Made by a program: the position numbers and the translations under genes. Under the pieces are notes generated by a model, which saw only the letters and a program-made list of their open reading frames with translations, searched no databases and had not been told where the DNA came from. A stretch of 64,000 nt of DNA from UBA4416 sp040387475 (GTDB taxonomy: Bacteria; Bacteroidota; Bacteroidia; B-17B0; Aurantibacillaceae). The number at the start of each line of letters is the position of its first letter. Position 1 is the stretch's first letter. Where the stretch lies: assembly GCA_040387475.1 (NCBI GenBank), contig JAZKDT010000035.1, forward strand, positions 1-64,000. Direction: 5' to 3'. Shown piece after piece: positions 16,205 to 28,300 of this stretch.

Positions 16205-18409
16205 CTAGTTTTTCAATTTCACGATGATAAATTCTGTTCTTCTGTTTTTTGCATGCTCATCTTCCGAGCAGGTTGGTTTTACTTTTCCTTCGCATGCACA
16301 TGAATTTAATAATTTACTTTCACCATAACCTTTGCCGGCAATCCTCGTTTTGTCAATACCATTTTTCACAATATATGCAGCAGAAGCTTTTGCTCTAGCT
16401 CCCGATAATTTTAAATTAGATGCTGCGGCACCTCTACAGTCTGTGTGAGCACCTAATTCGATTACCATAGCGGGATATTCTTTCATCACAGCTACTACTT
16501 TATCTAATTCAGTAGCGGCATCTTTACGGATGGTAGATTTTCCCAAATCAAAATAAATAGGTTTGATGTCGATCATTTTTGCTAAATCCATCCCAACTTC
16601 TACTTTACCTATAGTCAAGCCAAGTAATTCATTCATTTGTATCTCGCCTTCTTTTGTGATCTGATAAGTAAAGTTTGTAGTTTTAGTAACATATCCTTCT
16701 TTTTCGATAGTTACTAAAAACAATAATTTATCACCGATCTTTTTACCTTTCAACGGCATTTTGTATTCGCCATTCTTTTCGGTTTTAAGTAGTTCAAAAT
16801 CATTACTTACGGCTAAGTCCTTTATTTTAATATGTACGTTTTCAATTCCTGCGCCGGTTTTAGCATCATAAATTCCTGCCAATAAAGTTAAATTTGGATC
16901 TTTTTCCAATTCAATGGTTTTGGTAAATTCATCTTCTTCCGGAGATGATTTGGTTGAAATGGAATCAGACAACTCAAAATATTTATCCTTTTTCACGACT
17001 AAGGCGTAATTGATGTCTTCCTCTAAAACTCCCTGAAATTCACCTTTTTCGTTTGTTGTAAATGAGTCCGTATTTAGTTTTATGGTGATCATCGTCAGCG
17101 GCTCTTGGGAGTTCTTATCTTTTATAATAAAATTAACTGTTTTTCCCCGCGATACTTTTCTCAATACTTCCACGTGATAAATATCATCATTCATACCACC
17201 TGTTTTTCTATTAGAACTTACAAAACCCTTTTTACCGTCGCTGTTTAGGTTATAAGAGAAATCATCGTGCTCACTGTTTACAGGTTTTCCCATATTATAC
17301 ACCTTACCAGGCTTATCGTCTTTTATTTTCGATTCGTATACATCTAAACCGCCAAGTCCTTCATGGCCATTAGATGCAAAATATAAAATATTATCATCTG
17401 TTATAGACGGAAACACTTCGTTACCTTTTGTGTTTATTTTTTCACCTAAATTAATAGGAGCGCCCCAGGCGCCGCCAGCATCTTTTTTAGAGTAATAAAG
17501 GTCCATTCCACCTTGCCCACCGCCCATGTCAGATGAAAAATAGAGTGTTTTTCCATCGGCGCTGATAGCAGGATGGGCGCAGTTATATTCATTATTATTG
17601 AATTGCAAGACCATCATTGATTGAAAATTGTCGTTTAAAATAGTTGCCTGCATTATTTTTAACTTCTGAGAACCATCTAAACTTTTATCTTTTTTGATGG
17701 TTGAGTTTCTGGTAAAAAAAATGTTGCTGCCATCTTTGCTCGCTGACATTGGCCCGTCATTAAACTTTGGCGCATACTCTGCAATAAACATAGCGGGCGT
17801 ATCGTATTCTCCAAATTCGTTTTTTTCCGTCATAAACATATGGCAATAGTTGTTGCCTGTCCATCCGTGTTTTCTGGCAATCCATGATGATTTTGTTTTG
17901 TTGGACGTAAATACAATTTTATCATTCAGAAATGTGAATGCTGCAAAATCATCGTAGTTTGAATTAAATTCAAATTCTTTCAGTGTGTAAGCATCTGAGT
18001 TTTTGGAAAACTTGGAAAGGTTGGTGATTGCTTTAGAAAAAGCTTCGCCTCTTTTATCTCCTTTAAATTCATCCATGTATTTTTTTGCATCATCATATTT
18101 TCCTGCTACCATTAAAGCCTGTCCATAGTATAGTTTATGAACATCTTCTGCTTTACCTGTTTTAACTAATTTACCATAACAAATAAGCTGGCCGCGGTTG
18201 TTATTGGTTAGGCGATAGCAATCACCTAAGTTGATTAACACGTCTGCATTTGCGCTATCTTTCTTTAAAACACTTTCGTATTTTGGTATAGCTTGCGCGT
18301 AAAGTTTTGAAAAATATAACTTATTGGCGGCGTTAATGGATGCCGTTTGTGCAATACCTTTTATCGCAAATAATCCTATGATCGAGAATAAAATAATTGA
18401 CTTGTTCAT
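16205..18409 (-). CDS. TPR / PD40 beta-propeller / OmpA-domain protein, PorE-like T9SS-associated envelope protein
   Basis: A 734-residue exported protein with signal peptide 1-20. Order of domains: TPR-like helices (25-130, including ADVLINLGDCYRL); a PD40/WD40-like propeller (150-415) with repeated SADGKTLYFSSDMGG-type blades; two carboxypeptidase-regulatory-like beta domains (about 430-600); and a C-terminal OmpA peptidoglycan-binding domain (about 620-734) with HTDCRGAAASN and the closing RRTEFIIVK. This is the architecture of PorE, a peptidoglycan-anchored T9SS component, and of many paralogues encoded beside PorP/SprF genes. It lies five bases after the PorP/SprF-like gene, last in the adhesin operon, and may anchor the export or attachment complex to the cell wall. 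Confidence 0.88.
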   Translation of the reverse strand: MNKSIILFSIIGLFAIKGIAQTASINAANKLYFSKLYAQAIPKYESVLKKDSANADVLINLGDCYRLTNNNRGQLICYGKLVKTGKAEDVHKLYYGQALMVAGKYDDAKKYMDEFKGDKRGEAFSKAITNLSKFSKNSDAYTLKEFEFNSNYDDFAAFTFLNDKIVFTSNKTKSSWIARKHGWTGNNYCHMFMTEKNEFGEYDTPAMFIAEYAPKFNDGPMSASKDGSNIFFTRNSTIKKDKSLDGSQKLKIMQATILNDNFQSMMVLQFNNNEYNCAHPAISADGKTLYFSSDMGGGQGGMDLYYSKKDAGGAWGAPINLGEKINTKGNEVFPSITDDNILYFASNGHEGLGGLDVYESKIKDDKPGKVYNMGKPVNSEHDDFSYNLNSDGKKGFVSSNRKTGGMNDDIYHVEVLRKVSRGKTVNFIIKDKNSQEPLTMITIKLNTDSFTTNEKGEFQGVLEEDINYALVVKKDKYFELSDSISTKSSPEEDEFTKTIELEKDPNLTLLAGIYDAKTGAGIENVHIKIKDLAVSNDFELLKTEKNGEYKMPLKGKKIGDKLLFLVTIEKEGYVTKTTNFTYQITKEGEIQMNELLGLTIGKVEVGMDLAKMIDIKPIYFDLGKSTIRKDAATELDKVVAVMKEYPAMVIELGAHTDCRGAAASNLKLSGARAKASAAYIVKNGIDKTRIAGKGYGESKLLNSCACEGKVKPTCSEDEHAKNRRTEFIIVKLKN

Positions 18410-18414
18410 AATAC

Positions 18415-19350
18415 TTAGAAATATCTTGGTGTAACTACTTTACGTTGTTTGTATGAGAATAAATAACCTAATGTGATCTCATGAGATCCTTGAGAGTACT
18501 TTTGAATTTTTGATAGAGAATAGTCATAAGAATAATTTACAAGAAATTGAGGTGTAACCTGAAGTCCCAACAGCGCGGAGATGTCGGCACTACTTCTGTA
18601 TGATAATCCAGCCCATATTTTATTTTTGATTAAAAAATTGGCATTTACATCATATTGTAAAGGCGCATTTTGAACCATTTTCACCATGGCTTGTGGTTTT
18701 ACTTTGAGGTCTTCGTTAATAGTAAAAACGTTTCCAACGGTTAAATAATAGTGAAATTTACTAACGTTGAATTTAGCGGTTTTGTCAATGTCGCCGGTTG
18801 CCGTAAAAATATAGCTATCGTCTATCATACGTGGAATTGAAATACCTGCGTAAAATGTATTTGTGTAATAATAGATACCGGCGCCAAAGTTTGGTGTAAT
18901 AATGCTTGGTGTATTTTGAGCGACCTGAATATCGCCTGATTCCGTGGCTTTTAATTCTGAAAGTTTATTTACCTGATTGTGAATACCGCCCATTAATCCA
19001 AACGACAGATGACCTTTTTCTCCTGTTTTAATTCTGTAAGCATAGTTCAGGTAAAGTAAGTTACGGTTTAGTTTTCCTATTTGTTCATTCAACAAACTAA
19101 TACCGAGGCCCATTTTATTGTTAGCTAAAGGCCCGTGTAACGTAAATGACGTAGTTATAGGGCGTCCTGGAAAGCTCACCCATTGTTGGCGGTGAGTTAA
19201 GTTTACAGCCATAGCTTCCTTAGATCCCGTGTAACCTGGATTGATATACATTTCATTAAACATATACTGCGTAAACATCGCATCATATTGGGCTTTTCCA
19301 CAGATGCTGCTAAATAAAGCGATTACGATTATTAAAATTGATTTTTTCAT
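18415..19350 (-). CDS. PorP/SprF family T9SS outer-membrane protein
   Basis: A 311-residue outer-membrane beta-barrel of the PorP/SprF family. Signal peptide 1-20, then the family hallmark MFTQYMFNEMYINPGYTGS and NLTHRQQWVSFPGRPITTS at 25-63, followed by alternating amphipathic strands ending with an aromatic residue (RYF). In Flavobacterium johnsoniae SprF is required for secretion of the neighbouring SprB adhesin, and PorP-like proteins are generally encoded beside type B substrates. Here it lies 38 bases downstream of the type B giant protein, so it is the likely dedicated export or attachment partner of that protein. Confidence 0.93.
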   Translation of the reverse strand: MKKSILIIVIALFSSICGKAQYDAMFTQYMFNEMYINPGYTGSKEAMAVNLTHRQQWVSFPGRPITTSFTLHGPLANNKMGLGISLLNEQIGKLNRNLLYLNYAYRIKTGEKGHLSFGLMGGIHNQVNKLSELKATESGDIQVAQNTPSIITPNFGAGIYYYTNTFYAGISIPRMIDDSYIFTATGDIDKTAKFNVSKFHYYLTVGNVFTINEDLKVKPQAMVKMVQNAPLQYDVNANFLIKNKIWAGLSYRSSADISALLGLQVTPQFLVNYSYDYSLSKIQKYSQGSHEITLGYLFSYKQRKVVTPRYF

Positions 19351-19388
19351 TGTCGTCAGTTTTATCTTATAATAATTTTAGTAGGGGA

Positions 19389-22300
19389 TTAGTATTGTAA
19401 CACAACGTAGCCGTTTACCGGATCATCCGCTCCGTCTTCAAATTCTATGATATAGTAATATGTACCTTGTGGCAACGTACTATTTCCTATCATTAGTCCG
19501 CTTACATTTGGAGTTCCGTTCCATGTATTGTCATAAGCATCGTTTTCATATACTTTACTACCCCAACGATTGAATACGGTTACTTTTACCGTTCTTCCAC
19601 TGATGCCTTTAATAACAAAGAAATCATTTTTGCCATCGCCATCCGGTGTAAATACTTCAGGTATGAAAAGTTCTACATCTGGCAATTCCAATACGGTTGG
19701 AATGTTTTCTCCGTTTTCGGTAGCAACACCATTTCCGTTTGGATCTGACTCGGTACCCGTGTTCGACGAGTCTTTGGCAATTCCACCATCGGCTCCAATG
19801 CCGGATCCAATAGCTATATTGGTAATTGATTTCAATCCGTTTGGCGTGACATTCAGTACTAATGTAATGGTTTCCATTTGCCCTGGCGCTAATTTACTTA
19901 GGCTGGCATTTAACAATGCAATGTCACTATTGCCGTTATAGTTATTATTAGCAACCAGACTTCCTGATGCGGATGGCCCTGACTTAATTACGTATTGTGC
20001 AGGTGAAGGAATATTTATTGTATCCATTAATTGCACGAATGTAATCGTATCATTACCTAGATTTTTAATACTAATGGTATAAGTTACATCGAGCGTTTTA
20101 TCAGCTAATATTTCAGATACAATTCCATTTTTTGCAACACCGATTTGTGTGTTTGGTATTAAACTTACTACAGTTGCTGTATCGTTATTAGTTGGGTCAC
20201 CATCATTGTCTGAATCCCATGCAAACCCAGTATTAGAAATATCGGAAATTGTTAAAGCTCCGTCAAATCCAAATCCAATTGCCGAGTTGTTGAATGGTCC
20301 AAAAAACCCATTTGGATTAATTTGTACGGTAAAGACAATCGTATCTTTTCTGCCTGCAGTCAGAGTACTCGTTGCTGGAAGTAGCATATCATTTTGCGCC
20401 GAGCCGTCGTATGCAGAATTAGCAGTTAAACTGCTGTTTAGAGAAGTAACAACAGGTGCCGAGATAACACTGTAGGTTGTTGGCAAAGGAAAAGTAGTGT
20501 TTAGATCATCAATGACGCTGAAGTTGGTTAAGTTCGCTGATGACGCATTTGTTGCAACAACTGTATAAGTAACATTGTAGGCAGTATTGTTTACAAATGT
20601 TGGCGTACTCACCGCTTTGGTCATACCTAATACGTTTCCACCAGATGTTACAGTACAGGTTGTAGGAGTTAGCATAACCGTTGTATCTTTAAAACAGCCA
20701 TTATTACTGAACACTCTTATAGTATAAGGCATCGGAACAGAAGGGTTAACTAACGTATTGGTTAAAATACCACCAAAAGGAATTGTGTTTCCGCTTAAGT
20801 AAGTGGCCGTTCCTGTGTAGGTTGCTGCTTGAGACATATCATATGTGTCAGTCGAACCGTTGTATCCTGCAATAATAATTGTACCGTCATTGTTGGTGAT
20901 GGTTCCAGTACATGTTGCAGGAACTGCGGTTGCCGTGAAAACAGGAACAAGTGTATTTGTTGATACATTTATTGACACTGTATTCGAACAACCATTAGTC
21001 GAATCGGTTACTGTTACTGTATAGTCACCAGCTACCGATGTGGTAGGAGATTGTACAGTTGATGTGAAACTTGAAGGACCAGACCAATTAAAATGATACG
21101 GTGGTGTAGGAATTGTTATAACTGAGAGGGTTACGGTTGTGTTACAACCTAATACAGGTCCTGGAACCGCGATGCCTAGCAAAGGAATAGTTGTATTTGT
21201 TCCAACACTTACGGTAGAAGTAGAGCTACATCCGGTTAATGCATCCATAGCATTAACGGTATAGTCCCCGGCCACAGTAGCTGTAGGAGATTGAACTGCA
21301 GCAGTATAGCTCGATGGTCCAAACCACGCATACGTTAAGGTATTAGTGGAAGTTGTAGAAGCAGTTAACGTTACGCTCGTAGCACATCCTAAACTACCTG
21401 ATGTAACTGCCGTCAAGTTTGGTCCAACTGTATTTGTGCCGACAGCAACAATTGATGATGAACTACAACCTGAAGCAACATCTGTTACCGCGATAGTATA
21501 ATCGCCGGCTACAGTTGTTGTTGGGCTTTGAATTGTGGATGTAAAGCTAGACGGTCCGTTCCATAAATACGTTACAGCGTTGGTTGAAGAAGGTGTTGCT
21601 GTTAAGGTAACATCACCAATACAGGTTAAACTACCCGAAGCAGTGGCTGTGAAAGTCACTAAAACCGTTCCCGTCCCAACGGTTACGGTTGACGTAGCAT
21701 TACAACCTGTGAGTCCGTCATTGGCAGTTACTGTATAATCGCCGGCTACACTCGTAGTTGGTGATTGAATGGCTGATGTAAAGCTCGAAGGCCCCGACCA
21801 GTTATATGTTAATACATTGGTTGTAGTTGATGCAGCTGTTAATGTAACTGTAGTTACACATCCTAAACTTCCTGATGCCAAAGCAGTTAAACCCGGAACG
21901 GTTGTATTGGTTGAAATCGTTACCATAGATGTTGTAATGCAACTACTTAATGCATCTGTAACTTCCAGTGTATAAGTACCTCCCTGGGTAATACCCGTTG
22001 GGTTTTGAACCGTACTTGTATAAGATCCGGGACCTGTCCAGGAATATGTTACAGGAGATGTCGTTGTATTTCCAAATAGATTTACTGTTGGTGTTAAGCA
22101 CGTAATATCAGCACTTACACTTGCAGTAACGTTAGCGGGGCCAGGTATAATATCAACAAATACGGTTGATGAAGCCACACAGGTTCCGTTATCCCCTAAT
22201 ACAGTGTAGGTAGTACTCACCAAAGGGGTTGCTGTTACCGTTGCACCTGAAATATTCATAGGCATCCATGTATACGTTATGGCTCCACTTGCTGATAAAT

Positions 22301-25300
22301 TCACTGTAGCATTGGCGCAAACTGCCGTAGGATTGGCTACTGCCGTGATCGATGCGCCAGGAGCTACATCTAATACAAAGGTATTGGTTCCAATACATCC
22401 AAATCCGTTATCACCGGTAATTGTATATGTTGTTGTTACCGATGGCGCATCTGTAATCGTATTGGTTGTTGCGCCAGTAGGATTCCAGGTATAGCTTGAG
22501 GCACCACTGGCTGTTAATGTCGCGGTTGTTCCTACACAAATCGTCCCTGTGGGAGAACTCGTGATGCTAACTGAAGGACTGACTCCAACATTTACTGTAA
22601 TGGTTTCAGTACCAATGCAACCTGTACCATTGTCACTTGAGACAGTATATGTTGTTGTAATAGTTGGGCTGTCAACTACACTTGCTGTGGTTGCAGATAT
22701 CGGACTCCATGTATAGGTTGTTCCTCCGCTGGCTGTTAAGGTAATTGAACCCGCAGAACAAAGAACTGTTGACGTGGAAGCAATTGATAGTGATGGAGCA
22801 GCATTAACATTGATGGTGATCGTATTACTGGCGGTGCATCCCGCGCCATTATCCCCGTCAACTGTATAGGTTGTGGTTACACTCGGACTTACAACTGTTG
22901 TTGTCCCTGTTAAAGAACCAGGATTCCATGTATAGGATGCTGCGCCATTTCCGGTTAACGTTGCACTTGCACCTGCACAAATAGTTGTTGCCGTAGAAGA
23001 AGCGGTTACTGTTGGAGTAATACTAACGCCAATGGAAATAGTTTCTGTATTGGTACAACCAATGGCATCGGCACCGGTAACAGTATAGATAGTTGTCACA
23101 GTTGGATTATCAGTTACACTTGGTGTTACTGCCGCCAGTGGCATCCACGTATATGTAGTTGCACCACTTGCCGTCAGGGTTACTGTCCCCGAAGTACATA
23201 AACTGGTTGATGTCGCTGAAATAGTGAGCGTAGGAATAGCATTTACATTTATGGTAACTGTACTATTTGCAATACACCCTGAACCATTATCGGCATCAAC
23301 GGTATAAGTTGTTGTAACTGTAGGATTAACAACCGTTGTGGATCCAGTAGTAGCCCCTGGATTCCAGGTATAAGAAGTGGCGCCGTTTCCAGTTAACGTG
23401 GCAGATGTGCCGGCGCAAATTGTACTGGAAGAGGCAGTAGCTGTTACAGTTAACGCAGGGCCGACTGATATCGTAATTGTTTCCGTATTCGTGCAACCTC
23501 CGCCATTATCACCAGTTGCTGTATAGGTTGTTGCAATCGTTGGAGAAACTAACGCTGATGACCCGGTTAACGCGCCAGGATTCCATGTGTATGAAGTAGC
23601 GCCCGTAGCATTTAACGTCGTGGAGTTTCCTAAGCAAATAGTATTAGCTGAAGCAGAAAGAGTCAATGTTGGTATCGTATTTACATTTACTGTAATAGTT
23701 TGCGTACCAATGCAACCTGTTCCATTATCACTCGTAACGGTATATGTCGTTGTAATAGTCGGACTGTCAACTATACTTGCAGTTGCGCCGGCAACAGGAC
23801 TCCATGTATAAGTTGTTCCCCCATTTGCAGTTAACGTTACCGAACCCGCGCATAATGTAGTTGAACTGGCAGAGATGGTAAGCGTGGGCGCAGTACTAAC
23901 ATTAATTGTTATAGTGTTATTACCTGTACATCCCAGGCCATTGTCACCATCCACTGTGTAAGTAGTTGTAATTGTAGGAGAAACAACAGTTGTTGTTCCT
24001 GTTAAAACACCAGGATTCCAAGTGTAAGAGGTTGCTCCGCTTGCGGTTAATGTGCTGCTAGAACCGGAACATATGGTATTGGAAGATGCGGTTAATGTTA
24101 ATGTTGGATTGGCGTTAACAATTATCGTAACCGTTTCAGAGTTTGTGCATCCAATTCCGTTATCACTTGTTAATGTGTAAGTTGTAGTAACAGTAGGAGT
24201 AACTGTAACCATCGCTCCGGTTAGAGCACCCGGCGACCATGTGTAAGTTAAACTCCCATTTGCGGTTAACGATGCCGTATTTCCTGCGCAAATAGCTGTT
24301 GGCGAAGGTGTGGCAGTGATTGTTGGGTTTGCAATTACAGTAATTAAAATAGTATTGGTGGCCGTGCAGCCTAAACCGTTGGTACTTGTAACAGTGTATA
24401 GTGTAGTTGCGGTAGGATTAACAACAGCTGTTGTTCCCGCTAAGTTACCCGGATTCCATGTATAGGTAGTAGAACCAGCACCCGTTAAAGTAGTAGTATT
24501 TCCTGCACAAATGGTATTTGAAGATGCTGTTGCCGAAACTGTTAAATTGCTAACAGCTACATCCACCGTTTGTGTTGCGGTACAGCCTAATAGGTCGGTT
24601 GTATTTAAAGTGTAAGTTGTAGTAATAGTAGGTGTTACTGAAATCGTCGCCCCCGTTAAAGCTCCGGGATTCCAAGTGTAAGTAGATGCTCCGGTACCTG
24701 TTAAAGTAGCCGTGTTTCCTATGCATACAGTTGTAGGATTTGATGTCGCCGTTATTGTTGGAGTAGCATTAACAGTTAATGATATAGTGGACGTATTTGA
24801 ACATGTACCATTAGAACCTGTAACAGTGTAAATGGTAGTTACTGAAGGCGCTACAACTGCCATTGTTCCTGTTAAAGCGCCGGGATTCCAAGTGTAAGAT
24901 GAAGCTCCGGTAGCTGTTAATGTAGCCGATAATCCGGAACAAATTGTATTGGCAGATGCGGCAAGAGTAAAAGTTGCATTGGGATTAACAACTACAGTCA
25001 AAGTTTCACTGGTAATACAACCAGCTCCGTTATCTGCATCTACAGTATACGTGGTAGTAGTGGATGGAGTTACAGCAATATTAGATCCCGTTAAAGATCC
25101 AGGATTCCATGTATACGACGAGGCACCGTTTACCGATAAAGAGGTAGTCTGGCCAGAACATATTACCGTAGGATTTGCACTTGCCGTTATAGTTGAACTT
25201 CCTACGTTTACACTTATAGTTTCTGTAGAAGTACAGCCAATAATATCAGCACCTGTCACCGTATAGGTTGTCGTTAAACTTGGCGTGTCTACAATACTTG

Positions 25301-28300
25301 CTGCATTAGACGATGTTGGATTCCATGTATATGTATTTGCTCCACTCGCAGTTAATGTTACAGAACCTGCTACACATAACACTGTGGGTGTAGCTGTAAT
25401 TGATAAGGAAGGAGCAGAATTGACGTTGATTGTGATAGTTTCGCTGGCGATGCAGCCCGCTCCGTTATTACCATCAACAGTATAAGTTGTAGTGGACGAA
25501 GGATTCACTGTCACTGACGTTCCCGTTAAAGATCCAGGATTCCACGTATAAGTTGCCGCGCCATTTCCGGTTAAGGTAGTAGTTGAACCAGCACAAATAG
25601 TGGTAGAAGAGGCAGATAAAAGCAATGTGGGATTAGAGCTAACGACTACATCAATAGTCGTTGTATTTATACACCCTAAACCATCTGTTCCACTAACCGA
25701 ATAAGTTGTAGTAATAGTTGGTGTTACTGTAATTGTACTGCCTGTTAAGCTAACAGGACTCCATGTATACGTAGAAGCTCCTATTGCAGTTAATGTCGCA
25801 TTTCCACCCGAACAAAGAACAGTGGGATTACTCGCCGCTGTAATGGTAGGATTAGAAACAGATAATGTGACAGTTTCACTATTACTGCATCCAAGCGCGT
25901 CCACACCGGTTAACGTATATATAGTAGTAGATAATGGATTAACAGCAACTGTAGCCCCTGTTAAAGAGCCTGGCATCCAAGTGTATGTTGAGCCCCCATT
26001 TGCGGTCAATGTTGAGCTGAAGCCTGAACATACTATTGTTGGTGAAGCACTGGCAGTTATCGTTGGGCTTGGATTAACATTAAGAACAACCGTATTAGTA
26101 GATATACATCCAAATCCATTATCACCGGTAAGGGTATATGTAGTTGTAACACTTGGAGAGACAGAAACAGTGCTTCCGATTAGTGCCCCGGGATTCCAGG
26201 TATAAGTAAATGCGCCTCCTCCCGAAAGCACAGCTGAATTGCCTTCACAAATTACTGTTGGTGAAGACGAAGCACTAATAGTAGGCGTGATTGTAACCTT
26301 TAAATTTACGGTAGCACTTCCCGTACAATTTAATGTGGACGTTCCAACAACAGTATAAACAGTCGTCGACAAAGGAGCAACGATTACTGTTGATCCAGAC
26401 ATGTTACCCGGATTCCAGGTATATGTTGAAGCACCGCTTGCGGTTAAAGTTCCATTATTACCTGAACATAAAATAGCAGGAGTATTACTTGCAGTAACTA
26501 CCGGCGCAGGATTTACAAATACAAAAACCGTATTTGTTCCGATACAACCTGCAGAATTTTCTCCGTTAACAGTGTATGTAGTGCTTACAGAAGGAGAGGG
26601 TGCAACAACAGAGCCGGTTAAAGCACCAGGCAGCCAGGTATAAGTTGTAGCTCCGCTTGAAGATAAAGTAACAGGCGTCCCCTCACAAACAGTTGGTGAA
26701 GATGCGCTGGCGGTTACTGTCGGAGTAACTCCAACGGATAAATTTAAAGTAGTACTAGCTGTGCAGCCTTGTGTATCCGTTCCGGTTAATGTGTAAATGG
26801 TAGTACTCGCTGGTGTAACTACCAGCGTACTACCGCTCGTGGAACCAGAACTCCAAGTATAAGTGGATGCCCCTGAGCCCGTAAGTGTTGCTGTGCTGGA
26901 AGAGCATAAAATAGTAGGATTACTTGTAGCAGTTAAACTAATTGTTGATACAGTTACATCAATTGTCGCTGTTCCAGTACAACCATTCATATCTGTTCCA
27001 GAAATCGAATAATTAGTGGTTACAGATGGAGATACGACAACATTGGAACCCGTTAAGGCTCCAGGATTCCAAGTATAAGTTGATGCACCGGTAGCGGTTA
27101 GCGTTGAATTACTGCCACTGCAAATAACAGTTGGCGAAGAAACAGGCGAAATGGTTGTTGCTGGAAATACGGTAATGTCTAACGTGCCGGTTGAGATACA
27201 GCCTGAAGCATTACGAACATTCACAGAATAAATAGTACTTGCAGACGGAGTAACTGTAATAGCAGTAGTAGTAAACGATCCGGGTGTCCAGGTATATGAG
27301 GTGCCGCCGCTTGCAGTTAATGTAGAACTAAATCCGGGACATAAAGATAAAGATGTCGCTGAGATACTTGCCGTAGGATTTGTTAAAACAGATATACTTA
27401 TAGTTTTTGTATTTGTACAGCCAATTGCATTAGTTCCCGTAACAGTGTAAACCGTTGTGGAAGTTGGCGTTACAACAATAGGAGTGCCGGTCATACCACC
27501 TGGTGCCCAAGTGTAGGAAACACCTCCTGTAGAACTAAGTGTTGCAGAAGATCCGGCGCAAATGGACACCGAAGATCTTGTTGCATTAATGTTTGGAACA
27601 CTGATCAGTGCGCTCACGTATTTAGTGGCAGTACAGGCGCCTCCATTGGAACCCGTTACTGTGTATTGCGTTGAAGATGCCGGTGATACAATAACAATTG
27701 AGCCGGTTAAAGGGCCTGGCAACCAAGTGTAGCTTGTAACCCCTGTGGCGGTTAATGTAGTAGATTGACCTGAACACACTGCAGAAGGGGTGGCCGTAGC
27801 AGTAAAATCGATGCCCGGTGTAACAGTTATACTTACCGTGTTTGTACCCGTACAACCAGCAGCGTTAGTACCTGTAACTGTATATGTTGTATTAACTGTG
27901 GGAGTAATAACTACAGACGCACCGGATAAACTACCAGGCATCCAGTTATATGTGTTTCCGCCGCTTGCTGATAACGTCAAAGCACTACCTGAACATGCAG
28001 TTGGCGAGGAGGCGGAAGCAGTAATGGTTGGACTTGTACTTACGGCTATACTTATCGTTCTTGTTCCAGTACATCCAAATGAGGTTGTTCCTGTCACAGT
28101 GTATTGAGTAGTAATAGTTGGAGATACAGTAACAGAAGTACCAACTAAACCTCCTGGATTCCAAATATATGTACTCGCACCTCCGCCAGTTAAGGTGGCG
28201 GTTCCTCCACTGCATAATACGGGAGTCGACCGGGTTGCGGTAACCGTGGGATTTGCATTTACCACAAGACTTATTGTTTGCGTAGTGCTGCAGCTACCAT

